Source: Microbacterium hydrocarbonoxydans (GTDB taxonomy: Bacteria; Actinomycetota; Actinomycetes; Actinomycetales; Microbacteriaceae). From it: DNA of 64,000 nt. The position numbers and the translations under genes are program-made. Where the stretch lies: assembly GCF_000956475.1 (NCBI RefSeq), contig NZ_JYJB01000010.1, positions 496,001-560,000 on the forward strand, in the 5' to 3' direction. The notes under the pieces are model-generated. The model was not told the origin of the DNA and did no database searches. It saw only the letters and a program-made list of their open reading frames with translations. This document shows, piece by piece, positions 58,447 to 64,000 of the stretch; position 1 is the stretch's first letter, and each line of letters begins with the position of its first letter.

Positions 58447-59550
58447 ATGATGTTCCCCTTCCAAACCACTCCTCCCCCTGTCGACGCGCCGCTTCCGGAC
58501 TGGCTGCAGGCCCTGCTCGCGGTGCTCATCCCGGTGGGCTGGACGGCGCTCACCATCGCGGTCATCATCGTGAGTTGCGTGCTCATCGCGCTCGTGCTGC
58601 GAGTGCTCATCCGCCGCGTCGTGCACCGCATCGTCGACACCGCGAAGAGCAAGGCCGCGGTCGACGACACCCAGGCTCTCGAACGCTCCCCCCTCGCCGA
58701 TATGCGGCTGGTCCAGCGCACCCGCACGCTGGGCAGCATCCTCCAGAACATCGTGAACGTGATGCTGGTGGTGATCGCGATCGTGCTGATCGTGAACGCC
58801 ATCGACAGCGGGCTGCTCGGCTCTCTGACCCTGCTCACGGCCGCCGTCGGCGCGGGGCTCGGCTTCGGCGCCCAGAACATCGTCAAGGACGTGCTGAACG
58901 GCATGTTCATCGTCGCGGAGGATCAGATCGGCATCGGCGATGTCGTCGACCTCGGCCTCGCGAGCGGTGTGGTCGAGTACGTGAGCGTGCGCATCACGCA
59001 GGTCCGCGACGTCAACGGCACCCTCTGGTACGTCCGCAACGGCGAGGTCACCCGCATCGGCAACATGTCGCAGGGCTGGGCGCGCGTGATCATCGATCTC
59101 GGTGTCCCCGCGGATGCCGACCTCGATGCCGTCGAGCACACCATGCTCGAGACCGCCCAGGGCCTGGCCAAGGATCCGAAGTGGCGCACCCGTATCGTCG
59201 AGAAGCCTGAGCTGTGGGGTCTCGAATCGATCAGCGGTGACGCACTCGTCGTGCGCATCGTCATCAAAGCGCGTGCGAACGCCAAGGACGACGTGTCGCA
59301 GGAGCTCCGCAAGCGCCTGCGAGCGGCTCTCCAGGAGAACGACGTCGCGATTCCCAGCATGGTGGGCGTTGTTCCCACGGGACCCGAGGGCGCGCAGCGG
59401 GTGCGAGGCGCGAACCCTCCCAAGACGCGGCCCAACGCCATCACCGGGGTCCCCGTGATCCCCGATCGGGGCATCTGGCGGCGGAAGAAGTCAGAGGACA
59501 AGAAGGCCGACGGCACCACGTCCGGCGATGAAGGGATGCCGCAGCGATGA
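58447..59550 (+). CDS. MscS family mechanosensitive ion channel
   Basis: A 367-residue small-conductance mechanosensitive channel. Helices lie at about residues 22-48, 92-112 and 113-140; the last is the pore helix GLGFGAQNIVKDVLNGMFI, followed by the beta domain (EDQIGIGDVVDL) and a cytoplasmic vestibule. The end (330-367) is basic and disordered. The channel releases solutes on hypo-osmotic shock. The start is one of GTG 58441, GTG 58444, ATG 58447 or ATG 58450; 58447 fits a leaderless message best. The haemoglobin gene overlaps it as ATGA. Confidence 0.92.
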   Translation: MMFPFQTTPPPVDAPLPDWLQALLAVLIPVGWTALTIAVIIVSCVLIALVLRVLIRRVVHRIVDTAKSKAAVDDTQALERSPLADMRLVQRTRTLGSILQNIVNVMLVVIAIVLIVNAIDSGLLGSLTLLTAAVGAGLGFGAQNIVKDVLNGMFIVAEDQIGIGDVVDLGLASGVVEYVSVRITQVRDVNGTLWYVRNGEVTRIGNMSQGWARVIIDLGVPADADLDAVEHTMLETAQGLAKDPKWRTRIVEKPELWGLESISGDALVVRIVIKARANAKDDVSQELRKRLRAALQENDVAIPSMVGVVPTGPEGAQRVRGANPPKTRPNAITGVPVIPDRGIWRRKKSEDKKADGTTSGDEGMPQR

Positions 59551-59996
59551 CGTTCTACGACGAGGTCGGGGGTCACGCGACCTTCGAGAAGCTGGTTCAG
59601 GTGTTCTACCGCGAGGTCGCGCTCGACCCGGTGCTGAAGCCGATGTATCCGGAAGAGGATCTCGGGCCCGCCGCCGAACGGCTGACGCTGTTCCTTGCGC
59701 AGTACTGGGGCGGACCGACGACCTACGGCGAGACACGAGGACACCCGCGCCTGCGGATGCGGCACATGCCGTTTCACATCGACCCGGACGCGCGCGATCG
59801 TTGGCTTGCGCACATGCGCACCGCCGTCACGGAGACGAAGCTGTCGCCTCTGCACGAAGCGACGCTCTGGGACTACCTGGAACGCGCCGCATATGCCATG
59901 GTGAACACATTCGAGCCGTCGGGCATCGGCCCCGAAGCATCCGGCCGTCCCACTCTCGAGACCCGCGCACGTCAGGAATCAACGGAGAACGCATGA
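59547..59996 (+). CDS. glbO: Group II truncated haemoglobin
   Basis: A 149-residue 2-on-2 globin of the TrHbO type. FYDEVGGHATFEKLVQVFY carries the B-helix with the B10 tyrosine, the proximal histidine is in RMRHMPFHID, and the group II tryptophan is in RDRWLAHMRTAV. It binds oxygen or nitric oxide and is linked to respiration and NO protection in mycobacteria. The 3' tail after residue 125 is disordered. ATG 59547 overlaps the MscS gene and its own stop overlaps the next gene, both as ATGA. Confidence 0.94.
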   Translation: MTFYDEVGGHATFEKLVQVFYREVALDPVLKPMYPEEDLGPAAERLTLFLAQYWGGPTTYGETRGHPRLRMRHMPFHIDPDARDRWLAHMRTAVTETKLSPLHEATLWDYLERAAYAMVNTFEPSGIGPEASGRPTLETRARQESTENA

Positions 59997-61651
59997 GCAC
60001 GTCGTCCCTGTCCGCAGATGTTCTGGTGATCGGATGGGGGCTGGCCGGGCTGGTCGCCGCCGGCGAGGCGCTGGATGCCGGTAAACGCGTGATCCTGATC
60101 GATCAGGAGCCGCGCACGAATCTCGGCGGGCAGGCCTGGTGGTCCTTCGGCGGGCTGTTCTTCATCGACTCCCCCGAGCAGCGGCGCATGGGAATCAAGG
60201 ACTCTCTGGAGCTCGCCACACAGGACTGGTTCGGAAACGCCGGCTTCGATCGGCCGGAAGACGAATGGCCGCGCCGCTGGGCTGAGGCCTACCTGAACTT
60301 CGCGGCCGGCGAGAAACGCGCCTGGCTGCGCGAACGGGGCGTCGGATTCTTCCCCGTCGTCGGCTGGGCCGAACGCGGCGGCTACGGCGCGCTCGGCCCC
60401 GGCAACTCGGTTCCTCGGTTCCACATCACGTGGGGAACCGGCCCAGGCATCGTGGCGCCGTTCGCGGCGCGCGTCGAGCAGGGCGAGCGCCAGGGACGGA
60501 TCACCATCCTCCCCCGGCACCGCGTCACCGCCCTGATCTCCTCAGACGGGGCGGTCACGGGCGCCAAGGGGGATGTGCTGGCGACGAGCGGTGCAGAACG
60601 CGGCGAGGAGTCCTCCCGCGACGTGATCGGAGACTTCGAGATCACCGCGGGAGCCACCGTGATCGCCTCTGGTGGCATCGGCGGCAACCACGACCTGGTG
60701 CGCGCGGCCTGGCCGGAGCGACTCGGCACGCCGCCTGAGCACATGCTGACCGGCGTCCCAGCGTACGTCGACGGGTCGATGCAGCCTGTCGCCGAGGCCG
60801 CAGGAGCGCGCCTGATCAACGGCGACCGCATGTGGCACTACGTGGAGGGCATCGCGAACTGGGACCCGGTCTGGCCGTCGCACGGCATCCGCATCCTCCC
60901 CGGCCCCTCATCCCTGTGGCTCGACGCCACGGGCAAGCGTCTTCCGGTGCCGCTGTTCCCCGGCTTCGATACGCTGGGCACGCTTGCGCACCTGCGCACC
61001 ACCGGCTACGACCACTCGTGGTTCGTCACCTCACGGCAGATCGTGGAAAAGGAGTTCGCTCTCTCCGGAAGCGAGCAGAACCCCGACCTCACCGGCAAGG
61101 ACGTCGCGCTGCTCCTGAAGTCGCGACTCGCGAAAGGCCCCACTGACCCGGTCCAGTCGTTCCTCGACGAGGGCGAGGACTTCATCGTCGAGAACGACCT
61201 CGAGTCTCTTCTCGAGCAGATGCGCCGGCACCCGGGTGGCGAGGCGCTCGACATCGACCGCGTGCGCCGAGAGGTCCTCGCACGGGATCTCGAGATGGAG
61301 AACGACTTCACGAAGGATGCCCAGATCGGGATGCTCCGGTCGATGCGGGGGTATCGCGGCGACAAGCTGATCCGCACCGCCTCCCCGCACCGACTGCAGG
61401 ACGCTGCCGCGGGGCCGATGATCGCCGTCAAGCTGCACGTGATCACGAGGAAGTCGCTGGGCGGCATCCAGACGGATCTCGATGGCCGCGCGCTCGACGG
61501 CGAAGGCTCTCCGATCCCGGGCCTGTTCGCGGCGGGTGAGGCGAGCGGTTTCGGCGGCGGAGGGGTGCACGGGTATCGCGCTCTCGAGGGCACCTTCCTC
61601 GGCGGATGCCTGTTCTCCGGCCGCCAGGCCGGTCGTGCGGCCGCGGGCTGA
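59993..61651 (+). CDS. FAD-binding dehydrogenase, 3-ketosteroid dehydrogenase-like
   Basis: A 552-residue flavoprotein of the fumarate reductase/KstD fold. The FAD site is VLVIGWGLAGLVAAGEAL at about 10-27, with a second loop TVIASGGIGGNHDL at about 218 and the C-terminal GLFAAGEASGFGGGGVHGY. It is annotated as KstD-like in relatives, but this branch differs from true 3-ketosteroid dehydrogenases and the substrate is unknown. GGAG precedes the ATG, which overlaps the haemoglobin stop (ATGA). An oxidase or dehydrogenase supplied by the adjacent globin is a guess. Confidence 0.87.
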   Translation: MSTSSLSADVLVIGWGLAGLVAAGEALDAGKRVILIDQEPRTNLGGQAWWSFGGLFFIDSPEQRRMGIKDSLELATQDWFGNAGFDRPEDEWPRRWAEAYLNFAAGEKRAWLRERGVGFFPVVGWAERGGYGALGPGNSVPRFHITWGTGPGIVAPFAARVEQGERQGRITILPRHRVTALISSDGAVTGAKGDVLATSGAERGEESSRDVIGDFEITAGATVIASGGIGGNHDLVRAAWPERLGTPPEHMLTGVPAYVDGSMQPVAEAAGARLINGDRMWHYVEGIANWDPVWPSHGIRILPGPSSLWLDATGKRLPVPLFPGFDTLGTLAHLRTTGYDHSWFVTSRQIVEKEFALSGSEQNPDLTGKDVALLLKSRLAKGPTDPVQSFLDEGEDFIVENDLESLLEQMRRHPGGEALDIDRVRREVLARDLEMENDFTKDAQIGMLRSMRGYRGDKLIRTASPHRLQDAAAGPMIAVKLHVITRKSLGGIQTDLDGRALDGEGSPIPGLFAAGEASGFGGGGVHGYRALEGTFLGGCLFSGRQAGRAAAG

Positions 61652-61654
61652 GTC

Positions 61655-62320
61655 TCAGACCGCGCTGCCCGTGTCGCGCACGGCCGTGAGGCCCGTGGCC
61701 ACAGGGCCGCGCGAAAGGACGTGCCCGCGCCGGAATGCCAGGCGGATCCAGCGTCCGGAGCGCATCATGGGGACCTGCTCCTCTCCCGAGATGAATCCGA
61801 ACGCGTCAGCCGCGAAGGCCACGCCGCGAGGGAGGCCGTCGAGGTCTTCGTCGGGCTCTCCCCAGATGGCTGCGCGCAGCGCCCGCACCGCCTCTTCACC
61901 GGCACCGGGAGTCGCTCCTCGCGCGACCGCGCTGATGCCCCACTGCGCGCGCTGCGCGATGGCGGATGCGGCGAGGGTGCCCACCGACTCCCACCCTCCG
62001 CGGGGCGGGGCGATTCCTGCCCACGCGGGCGACAGGCCGGATTCGGGGAGCTGCAGCATCCGCTCATCGGCGGCGGGGCTCAGCTCTGCGACGACCACGT
62101 CGCACTCGAGTTCTGGATCGGCGTGCACGACACGCATGGCGAGGATCGTCGGCGTCTGATCGAAGATCCCGTGCGGGGCGAGCGCGGCCGCAGTGAGCGC
62201 GAGCACGCCGTTCGCGCCCTGCAGCCGCACGCCCTCGTCGGAGATGCGGCGGGCCCTTCCGACGAAGGTCAGGACGTCCTTGGACGTTTCGGCATCGGAG
62301 AGGACGAGAGCGTGGGGCAC
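61655..62320 (-). CDS. Conserved protein of unknown function
   Basis: A 221-residue soluble protein that I cannot place in a family. The first 65 residues look like a beta-rich domain (ALVLSDAETSKDVLTFVGRA, then GVRLQGANGVLALTAAAL), the middle contains VVAELSPAADERMLQLPESG, and the end (IRLAFRRGHVLSRGP) is basic. No membrane helix or signal. GTG 62320 has TAGTTT seven bases upstream. It converges on the FAD dehydrogenase gene with a 3-base gap and is divergent from the thioesterase gene. Confidence 0.65.
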   Translation of the reverse strand: MPHALVLSDAETSKDVLTFVGRARRISDEGVRLQGANGVLALTAAALAPHGIFDQTPTILAMRVVHADPELECDVVVAELSPAADERMLQLPESGLSPAWAGIAPPRGGWESVGTLAASAIAQRAQWGISAVARGATPGAGEEAVRALRAAIWGEPDEDLDGLPRGVAFAADAFGFISGEEQVPMMRSGRWIRLAFRRGHVLSRGPVATGLTAVRDTGSAV

Positions 62321-62327
62321 GCCCTCT

Positions 62328-62333
62328 AAACTA
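62328..62333 (-). promoter_or_regulatory. -10 hexamer TAGTTT, leaderless spacing
   Basis: TAGTTT on the minus strand ends 7 bases before GTG 62320. Confidence 0.55.
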
Positions 62334-62403
62334 GCAACGCCAGCGGGCGCCGCAGACGCGAGAAGGCGGGCCTGCGGTGCCACGACCGACCGGAAGGGCA
62401 GGC

Positions 62404-63285
62404 ATGACCGCCGATCAGCACGCGATCCGCACCGTTGAGCAGCTGCTGGCAGTGCTCGATCTCGACTCGACGCAGGCACGCACCACCGAGGACATCTTCA
62501 CCGGTTCTTCGCACCCGATGCCGAGCGGCCGGATCTACGGCGGGCAGGTGCTCGCACAGAGCCTGCTGGCGGCGGAGCGCACGCTCCCCGAGGACCGCGC
62601 CGTGCACTCGATGCACGGGTACTTCCTGCGTCCCGGCGACGCCGCTCAGGGGATCACGATCGCCGTCGACCGCATCCATGACGGGCGCTCCTTCTCAACC
62701 CGGCGTTCGCAGGCGTATCAGAATGGCGTCCCGATCTTCTCGATGATCGCCTCGTTCCAGGACCAGGATCCGGGGCTCGAGCACGCGGTGCCGATCCCCG
62801 AGGGCATCCCCGATCCGGATTCCCTGCTTCCGGATGAGGAGCGGGTCGAGGGCCTTCCGGCGGGCACGGCGCGGATGCTGAGCGATCGCGCCGCCGATGT
62901 GCGCCACGTGGAGTCTCCGCTGTTCCTGCCGAGCGACGATGCCCAGGTGCCTCAGCAGGCCGTGTGGATGCGGATGCGCGCGCCCCTGCCGGATGATCCG
63001 CGCCTGCACCGGGCGGCGCTCGCATACCTGAGCGACATGACGATCCAGGAGTCCATCCTTCGCGCGCACGGCGTGTACTGGGCGCTTCCCGGGCTGAAGG
63101 TCGCGAGCCTCGACCATGCGATGTGGTGGCACCGCGCGGCGCGCGTCGACGAGTGGCTGCTGTACGTGCAGGAGTCGCCGAACGCGCGCGGAGGTCGGGG
63201 GCTCGCACAGGGGCGCATCTATACGCGCGCTGGCGAGCTCGTGGCGACCGTTGCGCAGGAGATCATGGTCCGCGTACCGTCCTGA
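62404..63285 (+). CDS. tesB: Acyl-CoA thioesterase II (TesB)
   Basis: A 293-residue double-hotdog thioesterase that frees fatty acids from acyl-CoA. The first hotdog has RIYGGQVLAQSLLAAERTL at about 38-56 and HGYFLRPGDA; the second carries ALAYLSDMTIQES with the catalytic-type aspartate and SLDHAMWWHR at about 241. GGAAGG stands seven bases before ATG 62404. Fits a general fatty-acid metabolism role; a second, YbgC-like thioesterase gene converges on it 30 bases on. Confidence 0.95.
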   Translation: MTADQHAIRTVEQLLAVLDLDSTQARTTEDIFTGSSHPMPSGRIYGGQVLAQSLLAAERTLPEDRAVHSMHGYFLRPGDAAQGITIAVDRIHDGRSFSTRRSQAYQNGVPIFSMIASFQDQDPGLEHAVPIPEGIPDPDSLLPDEERVEGLPAGTARMLSDRAADVRHVESPLFLPSDDAQVPQQAVWMRMRAPLPDDPRLHRAALAYLSDMTIQESILRAHGVYWALPGLKVASLDHAMWWHRAARVDEWLLYVQESPNARGGRGLAQGRIYTRAGELVATVAQEIMVRVPS

Positions 63286-63315
63286 CGGTGAGCGGCTGCG
63301 GGCGGATCGCTTCGC

Positions 63316-63834
63316 TCAGCGGTGCGCGTACTCGATCGACGGGCCGGTGAACGGCTCCCACGCGTCGCGCATCTCCTGCGTGAGCCGAGTCGGTCGCCCT
63401 GTCCCGGCATCGACGAGGACGATGATGGCGGTGGAGCGCGCATACAGCTGCCGGGTCTCGGATGCCGGATCGTTGTGCACCTCGTAGCAGACCTCGACAC
63501 TGGAGCCACCCAGCTTTCCGAACCACATCTGCACCTCGAGCGGGCGCCGCTGGTACGGGACCGGCGCGAGGTATTCGATCTCCTGGCGTGCGATCAGCGT
63601 CAGGATGCCCTCTTCGATACCGGAGTCGAGCACCGCGGTGGACGGCGCCTCCTCCCCCGGGCCGGCTCGCCAGAACGCGCGAACGCGGGCTTCTTCGAGG
63701 AGCTTGAGCATCGACGTGTTGTTGACGTGGTTGAACGCGTCGAGATCGCCCCAGCGCAGATGGATCGGGATGTGCAGCCGAGACGCTCCGTGGGAGGTCT
63801 CGGCTGCCTCATCCGTCGCCCGTACGTCAGTCAC
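63316..63834 (-). CDS. Acyl-CoA thioesterase, 4-hydroxybenzoyl-CoA thioesterase-like
   Basis: A 172-residue single-hotdog thioesterase. The active-site stretch RWGDLDAFNHVNNTSMLKL at about 28-46 has the aspartate and H-V-N-N of the YbgC/FcbC group, followed by QEIEYLAPVPYQRRPLEV. It hydrolyses an acyl-CoA, chain unknown. GTG 63834 lies inside the end of ettA (8-base overlap), so it is translated behind that gene. Confidence 0.92.
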   Translation of the reverse strand: MTDVRATDEAAETSHGASRLHIPIHLRWGDLDAFNHVNNTSMLKLLEEARVRAFWRAGPGEEAPSTAVLDSGIEEGILTLIARQEIEYLAPVPYQRRPLEVQMWFGKLGGSSVEVCYEVHNDPASETRQLYARSTAIIVLVDAGTGRPTRLTQEMRDAWEPFTGPSIEYAHR

Positions 63835-64000
63835 GGGTCAGCTTGCGGTGCGTCGACCGGTGCGGCTTGGCGGCGTCCGGGCCAAGCCGCTCGATCTTGT
63901 TCTGCTCGTACGCCTCGAAGTTGCCCTCGAACCAGTACCACTTGTCGGGCTGCTCGTCGGTGCCTTCATAGGCGAGGATGTGCGTCGCGATGCGGTCGAG
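63827..64000 (-). CDS. ettA: EttA (ABC-F translation factor), C-terminal 57 residues
   Basis: The gene enters from the right edge; only the last 57 codons and stop are in the window. The frame reads LDRIATHILAYEGTDE, then KWYWFEGNFEAYEQNK and RSTHRKLTRD, the characteristic C-terminus of the energy-dependent translational throttle EttA, after its second ATPase domain. EttA binds the ribosome E site and gates elongation according to ATP/ADP. Its stop overlaps the start of the thioesterase gene by 8 bases. Confidence 0.9.
   Translation of the reverse strand, partial: LDRIATHILAYEGTDEQPDKWYWFEGNFEAYEQNKIERLGPDAAKPHRSTHRKLTRD

Noticed and set aside
55716-58910. Very long minus-strand open frame of over 1000 codons across pepN
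   Set aside because: It is antisense to the clear M1 aminopeptidase with all motifs, and its translation is low-complexity and rich in Arg, Gly, Val and Asp, as expected from a shadow frame in high-GC DNA.
1-64000. CRISPR arrays, prophage, insertion sequences, secretion or defence islands
   Set aside because: No spaced direct repeats, integrase, transposase, structural phage gene or defence gene pair was seen; the helicase at 29291 stands alone.

Overview
The window is high-GC, gene-dense actinobacterial chromosome. RbpA, a PafB/PafC pair, the tatA-tatC-helY block, a group II truncated haemoglobin, acyl-CoA carboxylase genes and a Microbacteriaceae-type DUF7882 protein point to Microbacterium or a close relative. 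No phage, insertion sequence, CRISPR array, rRNA or origin was seen. About 66 protein genes and two tRNA genes fill almost all of it; the longest gene-free stretch is 4845-5274.

Layout. 1-5300: small accessory genes (MFS carrier, GNAT acetyltransferase, DUF1905, DUF1761 membrane protein, a TetR gene with dyad operators, a Tat-exported amidase, a hydrolase, an unknown protein, a MarR gene behind a 33-bp palindrome). 5480-10653: a membrane protein with a likely frameshift, then an AraC-VOC-UvrA-like ATPase-GrpB operon followed by a duplicated scrap of the ATPase 3' end. 10791-14994: HdeD-like protein, SDR, NfeD-SPFH-GDPD operon, rbpA. 14991-24681: one long leftward run, HAD-trmI-FKBP-pafB-pafC, then tatA-tatC-helY-lnt. 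24772-35599: PAC2, uppP, M20 peptidase, tRNA-Leu, VIT1-like protein, helicase, SGNH hydrolase, SpoU methylase, and a cobB-phosphatase-erythromycin esterase operon.

35600-46372 is the metabolic core. A leftward acyl-CoA carboxylase operon (beta and alpha subunits, acyl-CoA dehydrogenase, MaoC, CitE) sits beside a leftward branched-chain oxoacid dehydrogenase operon (E1 alpha, E1 beta, E2). A TetR gene lies between the operons and an Lrp/AsnC gene lies divergent from the second. Together they look like leucine and branched-chain amino acid catabolism, in the same arrangement as the Mycobacterium tuberculosis Rv2495c-Rv2506 region.

46344-64000: housekeeping and stress genes (hydrolase, exonuclease, AraC regulator, DUF7882, tRNA with CAT anticodon, gamma carbonic anhydrase, Dps, amidohydrolase, PaiB, Nei-type glycosylase, RpiB, ferrochelatase, aminopeptidase N, an MscS-haemoglobin-FAD dehydrogenase operon, two thioesterases, and the 3' end of ettA).

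Two patterns recur. Neighbouring genes on one strand are usually joined by ATGA or GTGA overlaps. Genes that begin a transcript often have a TANNNT hexamer ending 6-8 bases before the start codon with no Shine-Dalgarno, the signature of leaderless mRNA. I found no clearly new multi-gene system. The best leads are the leaderless set, -10 hexamers built on the stop codon of the gene before, the duplicated ATPase tail around grpB, and the regulatory sites of the branched-chain cluster.
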